Assembly: GCA_902772745.1 (NCBI GenBank)
Contig: CACYBV010000071.1
Location: 1-5,468 of the forward strand
DNA: 5,468 nucleotides
Reading direction: 5' to 3'
Source of the DNA: an uncultured Eubacteriales bacterium
GTDB taxonomy: Bacteria; Bacillota; Clostridia; Lachnospirales; Lachnospiraceae
The notes beneath the pieces are model-generated. The model had not been told where the DNA came from and did not search any database. It saw nothing but the letters and a program-made list of their open reading frames with translations. A program made the position numbers and the translations under genes. This document shows, in pieces, positions 1-5,468 of the stretch. How positions within the stretch are numbered: position 1 is the stretch's first letter; each line of letters starts with the position of its first letter.

Positions 1-69
1 CAGTTTTGCACAATGATTTCCCGAATTCCGCTGATTCCTGAGACACAAGAGAGAACTTGAAAAAGCTCC
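1..69. other. Upstream non-coding stretch, no recognisable feature
   Basis: This is the left edge before the operon promoter. Frame 1 is open from the first base to a TGA at 58-60 (19 codons), so it could be the last few residues of a preceding gene on the plus strand, but the peptide is too short to recognise. The minus strand is also open here for a few dozen codons, without a recognisable product. I see no terminator hairpin with a T-run and no purine or ZTP riboswitch core. Confidence 0.3.
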
Positions 70-99
70 TTGACCGTACTTGTTCCGAAATGGTATTAT
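70..99 (+). promoter_or_regulatory. Probable sigma-A-type promoter of the purine operon
   Basis: A TTGACC -35 element at 70-75 (five of six consensus bases) is followed after 18 bases by TATTAT at 94-99 as the -10 element. Transcription would begin near 105-107, giving a leader of about 85 nt before purE. The -10 lies inside a perfect 14-bp AT palindrome (94-107), which also contains TATAAT at 101-106, but that hexamer is badly spaced from the TTGACC box. I found no convincing -35 for a divergent promoter on the other strand. The promoter is inferred from consensus and position only. Confidence 0.6.
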
Positions 100-108
100 A
101 TATAATAA

Positions 109-131
109 CATCAGGATCTTGTATTCTGATG
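109..131 (+). promoter_or_regulatory. Hairpin at the 5' end of the operon leader RNA
   Basis: CATCAGGAT (109-117) can pair with ATTCTGATG (123-131) over nine base pairs, one of them G-U, closing a five-base loop (118-122). It would start only a few bases after the predicted transcription start. No T-run follows, so it is not an intrinsic terminator. A 5'-terminal stem that protects the mRNA, or a DNA operator just downstream of the promoter, are both possible. The pairing is seen in the sequence; the role is inferred. Confidence 0.4.
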
Positions 132-190
132 ACAGGCAGTGATATAGATGTTGTATTTTCGCATCGACGTTTTATACCACGGAGGAAAAT

Positions 191-685
191 ATGAAAAAAA
201 TCGGAATTGTCATGGGGTCCGACTCGGATCTTCCCGTCATCAGAAAAGCTGTGGATGTGCTGAAAAGTTTCGATGTGCCCTTTGAAGTGCATGTCTTTTC
301 TGCGCACCGGACGCCGGAAGAAGCAAGGAACTTCTCCCGCAGTGCGAGAGAGAACGGTTTCGGCGTTCTTTTGGCCGCTGCCGGTATGGCTGCGCACCTT
401 GCAGGCGCAATCGCGGCGAATACTACGCTTCCGGTGATCGGAATCCCCTGTAAATCCAATACTTTCAGCGGCATGGACGCCCTGCTTTCTACGGTCATGA
501 TGCCTTCCGGTATTCCGGTGGCGACGGTTGCTGTAGACGGAGGCGCGAATGCCGCTTTATTGGCGCTGGAAATTCTTGCCGTGTCCGATGAGGCGCTCGC
601 AGAGAAACTTCAGGCGAAGCGCGAACGGGACGCCGCAGCTGTTCTTGAGAAAGATGCCGGTATCATGAGCCGTCTGGAGGACTGA
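191..685 (+). CDS. purE: PurE, N5-carboxyaminoimidazole ribonucleotide mutase (class I type)
   Basis: Cytosolic purine enzyme that converts N5-CAIR to CAIR (class I family). The 164-residue length is normal. Conserved family motifs appear in order: MGSDSD at 8-13 (S10 and D13 match the E. coli ribonucleotide-binding S16 and D19), SAHRTPE at 37-43 (S37, H39 and R40 match S43, H45 and R46), AAHL at 67-70 with H69 matching E. coli H75, LPVIGIP at 80-86, the LLSTVMMPSGIPVAT loop at 98-112, and NAALLA at 120-125. The ATG is preceded by GGAGG at 181-185 with five bases between. It is the first gene of the operon and ends two bases before the next start. Its usual partner PurK, which makes N5-CAIR, is not adjacent or elsewhere in the window. 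A class II (AIR carboxylase) assignment looks less likely because the class I histidine and MP-loop motifs are present. Confidence 0.95.
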   Translation: MKKIGIVMGSDSDLPVIRKAVDVLKSFDVPFEVHVFSAHRTPEEARNFSRSARENGFGVLLAAAGMAAHLAGAIAANTTLPVIGIPCKSNTFSGMDALLSTVMMPSGIPVATVAVDGGANAALLALEILAVSDEALAEKLQAKRERDAAAVLEKDAGIMSRLED

Positions 686-687
686 TT

Positions 688-2109
688 ATGGGCGGATTCT
701 TCGGCATGACATCAAGAAAAGACTGCATTGCGGAAGTCTTCTACGGGACGGATTATCATTCGCACCTCGGAACAAGACGCGGCGGAATGGCGTCGACGAA
801 CCGCAGGACCGGCATGCAGCGCAAGATTCATTCGATTGAAAATTCTCCTTTCCGGACGAAATTCGAGCGGATTTTCGAGGAACTCTCCGGAAATGCGGCA
901 ATCGGATGCATCAGCGATTTCGATCCGCAGCCGCTTCTGATCACATCGAAGCTCGGGACTTATGCAATCTGTGTTGTCGGTGTAATAAACAATGCGGCCG
1001 AACTGATTTCCGAAATGCTCAGAAGCGGGGCAAGTTTCGATGCAATGACTGCCGGCGCCGTAAATTCCGTGATGCTGACAGCGGCACTGATCGGCGAGAA
1101 AGACAATTTCGCAGACGGCATCCGTCACGCACAGACCAGGATTGAAGGAACGGCCTCCATCCTGATCCTTAAGGAAGACGGAACCCTGATCGCCGCCCGT
1201 GACCGTGACGGACGGCTTCCCGTGCTGATCGGGAAAAGCCCCGACGGCTACGGCGTTTCCTTTGAGTCCTTTGCACTGCAGAAGCTGGACTTTGAGCCGG
1301 TATACGAACTGGGGCCCGGTGAAATCGTGGAGCTCCATCCGGAAGAGATGTTCATTCTCAGGGAAGCGCTCCAAAAGAAACGGATCTGTTCTTTCCTCTG
1401 GTCTTATTACGGTTATCCGACTTCTACATATGAAGGTCAGAATGTGGAAGTGATGCGCTACCGCAACGGCCGGACCATGGCGGAACATGACAGGGAAAAC
1501 ATGACCGAACAGGATATCGACTATGTCGGCGGCGTTCCGGATTCCGGTACTCCGCATGCAATCGGCTATGCAAACGAATCCCGGATTCCATTTGCCCGGG
1601 CATTCATCAAATACACCCCAACCTGGGCACGCTCCTTTATGCCGGTGAACCAGTCCGAGAGGAACCGGGTCGCACATATGAAACAGATCCCGGTACCGGA
1701 TCTGATCAAAGGGAAAAAGCTTCTGTTTGTGGATGATTCGATTGTCCGCGGCACGCAGCTGAAGGAAACCGTCGACTTCCTGTACGCAAACGGCGCAAAG
1801 GAAGTGCATATGCGTTCGGCCTGTCCGCCGATTATGTACGCCTGCAAATTCCTCAATTTTTCACGCTCCACTTCCGACAACGAACTGCTTTCCCGGCGGA
1901 TCATCAGGGAACTCGAAGGAGAGGAAGGACTCCAGCACATTGAGGAATACGCGGACGGAAGGACGGAACGCGGCAGGAAACTTCGGGAAACCATCTGCGA
2001 AAAACTGCATTTTGCTTCTCTGGAGTTCCAGACGCTCGACGGTGTCGTGGAAGCGATCGGACTCCCGGAATGCGAGCTCTGCACTTACTGCTGGTCAGGA
2101 AAGGAATAA
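688..2109 (+). CDS. PurF-like amidophosphoribosyltransferase lacking the glutaminase nucleophile
   Basis: This 473-residue protein aligns end to end with glutamine PRPP amidotransferase (PurF), which makes phosphoribosylamine in the first pathway step. The C-terminal phosphoribosyltransferase half is intact: VPDSG at 283-287 and the PRPP loop VDDSIVRGT at 348-356. Cysteines at 234, 386, 465 and 468 fall where Bacillus PurF binds its 4Fe-4S cluster, with an extra Cys at 462. The N-terminal Ntn-hydrolase half keeps the fold pattern but not the chemistry. It begins MGGFFG, with Gly2 in place of Cys1. The HRGQESAG motif reads HLGTRRGG (26-33), the HNGN oxyanion motif reads VVGV (96-99), and SDTE is gone. 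There is no propeptide. About 25 extra residues precede the C-terminal cysteines. The start has GGAGG at 676-680, seven bases upstream. It occupies the purF place in the operon, so an ammonia-dependent enzyme or one fed by a separate glutaminase is plausible. A regulatory or pseudo-enzyme role cannot be excluded. Confidence 0.85.
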   Translation: MGGFFGMTSRKDCIAEVFYGTDYHSHLGTRRGGMASTNRRTGMQRKIHSIENSPFRTKFERIFEELSGNAAIGCISDFDPQPLLITSKLGTYAICVVGVINNAAELISEMLRSGASFDAMTAGAVNSVMLTAALIGEKDNFADGIRHAQTRIEGTASILILKEDGTLIAARDRDGRLPVLIGKSPDGYGVSFESFALQKLDFEPVYELGPGEIVELHPEEMFILREALQKKRICSFLWSYYGYPTSTYEGQNVEVMRYRNGRTMAEHDRENMTEQDIDYVGGVPDSGTPHAIGYANESRIPFARAFIKYTPTWARSFMPVNQSERNRVAHMKQIPVPDLIKGKKLLFVDDSIVRGTQLKETVDFLYANGAKEVHMRSACPPIMYACKFLNFSRSTSDNELLSRRIIRELEGEEGLQHIEEYADGRTERGRKLRETICEKLHFASLEFQTLDGVVEAIGLPECELCTYCWSGKE

Positions 2110-2112
2110 AAA

Positions 2113-3156
2113 ATGAATACTCTATCGAAATCAGAAGCTTACGCGGCAGCCGGCGTCGATATCACAGCCGGATACAGAAGCGTGGAACTGATGAAACAGC
2201 ACATCGGACGCACAATGATCCCGGGTGCGATCGGGGGTCTGGGCGGTTTCGGCGGACTCTTTGAGCCGGACCTTACGGGAATCGAAAAGCCCGTCCTGGT
2301 ATCGGGAACCGACGGTGTCGGGACAAAGCTTCGGATCGCTTTTCTGATGAATAAACATGACACGGTCGGCATCGACTGTGTCGCGATGTGCGTGAACGAC
2401 ATCATCTGCTGCGGTGCAAAGCCGCTGTTCTTCCTCGACTACATCGCCTGCGGAAAAAATTATCCCGAGAAAATAGCGGACATCGTGAAGGGCGTCGCGG
2501 AAGGCTGTGTGCAGGCCGGATGTGCCCTGATCGGCGGCGAAACCGCGGAAATGCCCGGCTTCTATCCGGAAGACGAATACGACCTGGCAGGTTACTCGAC
2601 GGGCATCGTCGACAAGGCAAAGATTATCGATAATTCGAAGATGCAGGAAGGCGATGTCGTGATTGCGCTCAGCAGTTCCGGCGTACACTCAAACGGTTTC
2701 TCCCTTGTGCGGAAGGTCTTTGATGTGGAAAACTGCGATCTTAAGGCTCCGATAGAGGAGCTTTCCGGAATGTCGCTTGGCGAAACTCTGCTGACTCCGA
2801 CGAAGATCTATGTGAAGCCTGTGCTTGCACTCCTTTCGGAAGTTCCGGTCCGCGGTATTTCGCATATTACAGGCGGCGGCTTCTATGAGAACATTCCGAG
2901 AAGCATCCCGGAAGGCCTCGGCGCCGTAATCAATAAGGCTTCGGTGCGCGTCCTTCCGATCTTCAGACTGATCCGGAAGGCCGGAAACATTTCGGAACGC
3001 GACATGTTCAATACCTACAACATGGGCGTCGGCATGAGTGTGATCGTTCCGGCGGGTTATTCGGAAAAGGCAGTCACGATCCTTAAAGAGAACGGAGAAG
3101 ACGCCTATGTGATCGGTGAGATCCGCAGGCAGGAAGAGAAGATTACCCTGATCTGA
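2113..3156 (+). CDS. purM: PurM, phosphoribosylformylglycinamidine cyclo-ligase (AIR synthetase)
   Basis: ATP-dependent ring closure of FGAM to aminoimidazole ribonucleotide (AIR), in the cytosol as a dimer in known family members. The 347 residues match the usual length. Visible signatures are YAAAGVDITAG near the N-terminus, the glycine-rich GGLGGFGGLF around 41-50, SGTDGVGTKL at 64-73, the VAMCVNDIICCGAKPLFFLDY stretch around 90-110 (metal and nucleotide site), GGETAEMPGFY at 141-151, SSSGVHSNGFSLVRKV before residue 210, LLTPTKIYVKP, and HITGGGFYENIP at 251-262. The start lies three bases after the preceding stop, with AAGGA at 2101-2105 as RBS. Its product AIR feeds PurK/PurE, and purE heads this same operon. 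Nothing is broken or missing. Confidence 0.97.
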   Translation: MNTLSKSEAYAAAGVDITAGYRSVELMKQHIGRTMIPGAIGGLGGFGGLFEPDLTGIEKPVLVSGTDGVGTKLRIAFLMNKHDTVGIDCVAMCVNDIICCGAKPLFFLDYIACGKNYPEKIADIVKGVAEGCVQAGCALIGGETAEMPGFYPEDEYDLAGYSTGIVDKAKIIDNSKMQEGDVVIALSSSGVHSNGFSLVRKVFDVENCDLKAPIEELSGMSLGETLLTPTKIYVKPVLALLSEVPVRGISHITGGGFYENIPRSIPEGLGAVINKASVRVLPIFRLIRKAGNISERDMFNTYNMGVGMSVIVPAGYSEKAVTILKENGEDAYVIGEIRRQEEKITLI

Positions 3157-3295
3157 AAAACCTTTTGCGCTGTGCCTTACCGTTCTTTGGTGGGCTCGCA
3201 CGGAATTGTACCGGATGATCGTGAAAGCTCTGTAAGCAGCTTTTTGGAAGAACGCCAGAGAATTCTGACGGATGATATGGAAAGGAAGGACAGAT
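3157..3295 (+). other. 139-nt purM-purN gap with possible RNA stem-loops
   Basis: This gap is much longer than the 2-3 base junctions earlier in the operon. Two pairings can be drawn. A larger one (3170-3203) has an outer stem CTGTGC/GCACGG (3170-3175 with 3198-3203, one G-U), a three-base bulge and an inner stem of six pairs, two of them G-U, around a GTTCTTT loop. A small one pairs AAAGCT (3224-3229) with AGCTTT (3238-3243), and its 3' arm runs into five Ts, weakly like an attenuator. A GTG-initiated reading frame starts at 3172 and runs into purN in another frame, but it has no RBS and resembles nothing I know. An mRNA processing or stability element is possible. Confidence 0.3.
3283..3290 (+). 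promoter_or_regulatory. Ribosome binding site that fixes the purN start
   Basis: AGGAAGGA lies five bases before the ATG at 3296. An in-frame ATG at 3272 would add eight residues, but it has no Shine-Dalgarno sequence, and the added residues lie ahead of the first beta strand of the formyltransferase fold. The start at 3296 is therefore preferred. Confidence 0.8.
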
Positions 3296-3928
3296 ATGGA
3301 CAGCAAAGCCAATGTTGCGGTCTTGGTTTCAGGCGGCGGAACCAATCTTCAGGCGCTTCTCGATGCCGAAGCCTCCGGACGGCTGCCGCACGCGGACATC
3401 GCACTCGTGATTTCCAATGTGCGCGATGCCTACGCGCTTGAGCGCGCGAAAAAGGCCGGCGCGAATACGGCGGTGGTCGTCAAAAAGGAGCTCGGATCCC
3501 AGAAAGCCTTTGAGAAACGGATTCTCGACCTCCTTCAGGTTTACGACATTGATCTGATCGTTCTTGCGGGTTTCCTGAATATTCTGAGTAAAGATTTTGT
3601 CGCCCGTTTCCCGGAACGCATCATCAATGTGCATCCTTCGCTGATCCCGAGCTTCTGCGGAAAAGGCTTTTACGGACTGAAGGTTCATGAAGCCGCGCTT
3701 GAACGCGGTGTGAAGCTGACCGGGGCGACGGTGCACTTTGTCAATGAAATCCCGGACGGCGGAAAAATCATCCTGCAGAAAGCTGTCGGGGTACAAGAGG
3801 GCGATACCCCGGAAACCCTGCAGCGCCGGGTGATGGAGGAAGCCGAGTGGGTGCTTCTGCCGCAGGCTGTTGAGATGGTCGCAAAGAAGCTGTATAACGA
3901 ATACTATCAGATAGGAGAAGAGGAATGA
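3296..3928 (+). CDS. purN: PurN, phosphoribosylglycinamide (GAR) formyltransferase
   Basis: Transfers the formyl group of 10-formyltetrahydrofolate to GAR, giving FGAR. With the start at 3296 the protein has 210 residues, the normal size. The N-terminal strand and phosphate-binding loop LVSGGGTNLQAL (10-21) are followed by an ISN motif, LAGFLNIL, and the catalytic block INVHPSLIPSF with N111 and H113 equivalent to E. coli N106 and H108. The loop VNEIPDGG places D154 at the E. coli D144 position, so the Asn-His-Asp triad is complete. GDTPETLQRRV follows, as usual in the family. The stop overlaps the next start as ATGA (3925-3928), implying translational coupling. The folate-dependent activity distinguishes it from formate-dependent PurT. 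Confidence 0.96.
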   Translation: MDSKANVAVLVSGGGTNLQALLDAEASGRLPHADIALVISNVRDAYALERAKKAGANTAVVVKKELGSQKAFEKRILDLLQVYDIDLIVLAGFLNILSKDFVARFPERIINVHPSLIPSFCGKGFYGLKVHEAALERGVKLTGATVHFVNEIPDGGKIILQKAVGVQEGDTPETLQRRVMEEAEWVLLPQAVEMVAKKLYNEYYQIGEEE

Positions 3929-4644
3929 ACATTTACAGAGTCGATAAAATCGGCGGACTGATTCACGGAAATGCCTATGTCGGGCGCGGAATCGTCGCCG
4001 GAAAGACGCCTTCCGGCAAAGCGGCATCGGCCTATTTCATCATGGGGCGTTCCGCAAACAGCCGGAACCGTGTGTTTGAGCTCACAGAGGACAAGGAGCT
4101 GTTCACGCGGCCTTACGACGATTCGAAGGTTCAGGACCCGAGCCTGATTATCTATGCGGCTCTCAGAAAGTATGGGGAAAACCTGGTCTTCACAAACGGT
4201 GACCAGACCGATACCGTTGTCGATGGATTTGCGGCGGGAAAGAGCTTCAAGGATGCACTGGAATCCCGCTGTTTCGAACCGGACGGTCCGAATTTCACTC
4301 CGAGAATCAGTGCGGCTATGTACCTCGGAAAACCGGATTTCAGCTACGAACTGAGTATCCTCAAGAGCATCGATGCCGAAGGCTCGGACTGTGCGCGCTA
4401 TACCTTTTCTTATCCCGGGAAAGCCGGCCTCGGACACTTTATCCACACTTATGTCTGCGACGGCAATCCGATCCCTACATTCCAGGGCGAGCCGGAGCGT
4501 GTGGAGATTCCCGAGGATATCGATGAATTCACTGATGATCTCTGGGAAAACCTCAACGAAGACAACAAAATTTCCCTGTATGTGCGCTACACCGATCCTG
4601 TAAGCGGCGAATTTACCGACCGCCTGATTAATAAATATGAATAA
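3925..4644 (+). CDS. purO: PurO-type IMP cyclohydrolase
   Basis: This 239-residue protein resembles the IMP cyclohydrolase family first known from archaeal PurO, which closes FAICAR to IMP, the last step of the pathway. Recognisable features are the N-terminal GNAYVGRGIVAGKTPSGKAASAYFIMGRSANSRNR segment (15-49, given as its family pattern YVGRxxxxGKTxxGKxxxxYxxxxRSxxxR), TNGDQTDTVVDGF from 90, PNFTPRISAAM from 122, and AGLGHFIHTY at 167-176. Archaeal PurO has an Ntn-hydrolase-like fold and is unrelated to the cyclohydrolase domain of bacterial PurH. AGGAG at 3913-3917 precedes the start by seven bases, and the ATG overlaps the purN stop. The next gene encodes a formyltransferase without its own cyclohydrolase domain, which strongly supports this function. 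Clostridial homologues are often annotated simply as IMP cyclohydrolase. Activity is inferred from family and context. Confidence 0.88.
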   Translation: MNIYRVDKIGGLIHGNAYVGRGIVAGKTPSGKAASAYFIMGRSANSRNRVFELTEDKELFTRPYDDSKVQDPSLIIYAALRKYGENLVFTNGDQTDTVVDGFAAGKSFKDALESRCFEPDGPNFTPRISAAMYLGKPDFSYELSILKSIDAEGSDCARYTFSYPGKAGLGHFIHTYVCDGNPIPTFQGEPERVEIPEDIDEFTDDLWENLNEDNKISLYVRYTDPVSGEFTDRLINKYE

Positions 4645-4653
4645 GCAATGAGA

Positions 4654-4692
4654 CCAAACAGCCACTGCGCCGTTTTTGCATGGCTGATTGGT
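4654..4692 (+). promoter_or_regulatory. Long imperfect hairpin in the purO-purH gap
   Basis: CCAA (4654-4657) pairs with TTGG (4688-4691), then after an A-A mismatch CAGCCA (4659-4664) pairs with TGGCTG (4681-4686), then after a bulged C, TGC (4666-4668) pairs with GCA (4678-4680), around a GCCGTTTTT loop (4669-4677). An outer A4653-T4692 pair can be added, giving about fourteen pairs. The following bases are T-rich but are not a clean T-run, so it is at best a weak terminator. A processing site, a 3'-end stabiliser for the upstream message or a partial attenuator would all fit. Confidence 0.45.
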
Positions 4693-4701
4693 GTTTATTC
4701 A

Positions 4702-4719
4702 CAGACAGATATCTGACTG
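4702..4719. promoter_or_regulatory. 18-bp near-perfect palindrome upstream of the AICAR formyltransferase gene
   Basis: The core CAGATATCTG at 4706-4715 is a perfect 10-bp palindrome. Flanking CAG (4702-4704) and CTG (4717-4719) extend it to 18 bp with a single A/A mismatch pair. It lies eight bases upstream of the AAAGGAA ribosome binding site (4727-4733). The dyad has no loop, so a protein-binding operator is as likely as an RNA stem. It does not resemble the Bacillus PurBox. The symmetry is seen; any function is inferred. Confidence 0.35.
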
Positions 4720-4740
4720 AATCAAGAAAGGAACCGAATC

Positions 4741-5468
4741 ATGAAAGAATTCGAACTGAAATACGGCTGCAATCCCAACCAGAAACCCGCGAAAATCTAT
4801 ATGGAAAACGGGTCGGAGCTTCCGATCAGAGTCCTTTCCGGACGGCCTGGCTACATCAATTTCCTTGATGCCTTCAATTCATGGCAGCTGGTCCGGGAGA
4901 TTAAAAATGAACTCGGCCTTCCGGCCGCGGCATCCTTCAAGCATGTCAGCCCGACTTCCGCAGCTGTCGGCCTGCCGCTCTCAGAGGACCTGAAGCGCGC
5001 CTGTTTTGTAGACGATGTGAAAGGTCTCGATGATTCGCCCCTGGCCTGTGCCTATGCGAGAGCAAGAGGAACCGACCGCCTCAGTTCTTTCGGCGACTGG
5101 ATCGCCCTTTCCGAGCCCTGTGACGCAACAACGGCGAAGCTGATCCGCCGGGAAGTAAGTGACGGCGTGATCGCGCCAGGTTACTCCGAAAAAGCGCTGG
5201 AAATCCTGAAGAAAAAACGGAACGGATCCTATAATGTAGTTGAGATCGATCCCGACTATGTACCGGAAGTGCAGGAGAAGAAGCAGGTTTTCGGAATCAC
5301 GTTTGAACAGGGCAGGAACAACTTCCGCATCAATGAGGAACTGCTTTCAAACGTCGTGACGCAGAATAAGGAAATCCCTCCGGAAGCAAAGCGTGACCTG
5401 ATCATAGCCCTCCTCACCCTGAAATATACCCAGTCCAATTCTGTGGCCTACGCCTACGACGGACAGGC
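4741..5468 (+). CDS. purH: Stand-alone AICAR formyltransferase (PurH transformylase part), 3' end cut off by window
   Basis: Transfers formyl from 10-formyltetrahydrofolate to AICAR, giving FAICAR for the adjacent cyclohydrolase. Only the first 242 codons are in the window; from memory, stand-alone family members run to about 390 residues. The protein starts directly at the transformylase domain: KYGCNPNQ at 7-14 corresponds to RYGENPHQ, found near residue 200 of bifunctional PurH, so the N-terminal MGS-like cyclohydrolase domain is absent by design, not by truncation. FKHVSP has K67 and H68, matching the catalytic Lys-His pair. Further signatures are ACAYARARGTDRLSSFGDWIA, REVSDGVIAPGY, and KYTQSNSV close to the window end. 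AAAGGAA at 4727-4733 precedes the ATG by seven bases. It follows the PurO-type gene by 96 bases. The frame is open to the edge, with no frameshift visible. Confidence 0.93.
   Translation, partial: MKEFELKYGCNPNQKPAKIYMENGSELPIRVLSGRPGYINFLDAFNSWQLVREIKNELGLPAAASFKHVSPTSAAVGLPLSEDLKRACFVDDVKGLDDSPLACAYARARGTDRLSSFGDWIALSEPCDATTAKLIRREVSDGVIAPGYSEKALEILKKKRNGSYNVVEIDPDYVPEVQEKKQVFGITFEQGRNNFRINEELLSNVVTQNKEIPPEAKRDLIIALLTLKYTQSNSVAYAYDGQ

Noticed and set aside
94..131. Divergent promoter on the minus strand using the palindromic -10
   Set aside because: The palindrome reads the same on both strands, but no TTGACA-like hexamer sits at the right distance for minus-strand transcription, and no minus-strand gene is recognisable upstream.
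109..131. Intrinsic terminator in the leader
   Set aside because: The stem is AT-rich and no T-run follows it, so it cannot be called a terminator.
1..190. Possible purine or ZTP riboswitch in the leader
   Set aside because: I looked for the conserved loop and junction bases of the guanine/adenine riboswitch and for the GG-rich ZTP (pfl) core. Neither is present, and the leader after the predicted start is only about 85 nt.
712..1809. 365-codon open frame on the minus strand opposite the purF-like gene
   Set aside because: The plus-strand frame has clear PurF homology along its whole length. The antisense peptide resembles nothing, and the long opening follows from the codon usage of the sense gene. 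Similar shadows lie opposite purM, purN and the PurO-type gene.
3272..3295. Upstream in-frame ATG for purN
   Set aside because: It has no Shine-Dalgarno sequence, whereas the ATG at 3296 has AGGAAGGA at ideal spacing and gives the normal PurN N-terminus.
3172..3441. GTG-started 89-codon frame between purM and purN
   Set aside because: No ribosome binding site, no recognisable product, and half of it overlaps the well-supported purN in another frame.
4680..4868. 62-codon plus-strand frame overlapping the start of the formyltransferase gene
   Set aside because: It is out of frame with the clear AICAR formyltransferase beginning at 4741 and has no recognisable product or RBS.

Overview
The window is a single-strand, tightly packed de novo purine biosynthesis operon from a bacterium with roughly 50-55% GC. 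Strong AGGA/GGAGG ribosome binding sites precede every gene. The combination of stand-alone AICAR formyltransferase, archaeal-type IMP cyclohydrolase (PurO family) and an unusual PurF relative suggests an anaerobic Bacillota member of the Clostridia/Erysipelotrichia type. That placement is an inference from gene content and style; no marker gene for taxonomy is present.

Layout: bases 1-190 are non-coding, with a sigma-A-like promoter (about 70-99), a hairpin in the early leader (109-131) and a strong RBS. Then follow purE (191-685), a purF-like gene (688-2109), purM (2113-3156), a 139-nt gap with possible RNA structure, purN (3296-3928), a purO-type IMP cyclohydrolase (3925-4644, overlapping purN by ATGA), a 96-nt gap with a long imperfect hairpin and an 18-bp near-palindrome, and the 5' part of a stand-alone AICAR formyltransferase gene (4741 to the window end, truncated by the edge).

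The genes cover PRPP to PRA (PurF-like, if active), GAR to FGAR (PurN), FGAM to AIR (PurM), AIR/N5-CAIR to CAIR (PurE), AICAR to FAICAR (PurH transformylase part) and FAICAR to IMP (PurO type). PurD, PurL/S/Q, PurC, PurB and PurK are not in the window and must be elsewhere or downstream if the pathway is complete.

The most unusual point is the PurF-like protein. It keeps the PRPP-binding phosphoribosyltransferase signature and the four cysteines expected for a Bacillus-type Fe-S cluster. Its N-terminal glutaminase domain, however, has lost the catalytic cysteine (the protein begins MGGFFG) and the other recognisable glutaminase motifs. The second point of interest is that the last two steps, normally one bifunctional PurH, are encoded by two adjacent separate genes, with the cyclohydrolase supplied by the PurO family. 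The system belongs to known protein families; I see no wholly new system here.
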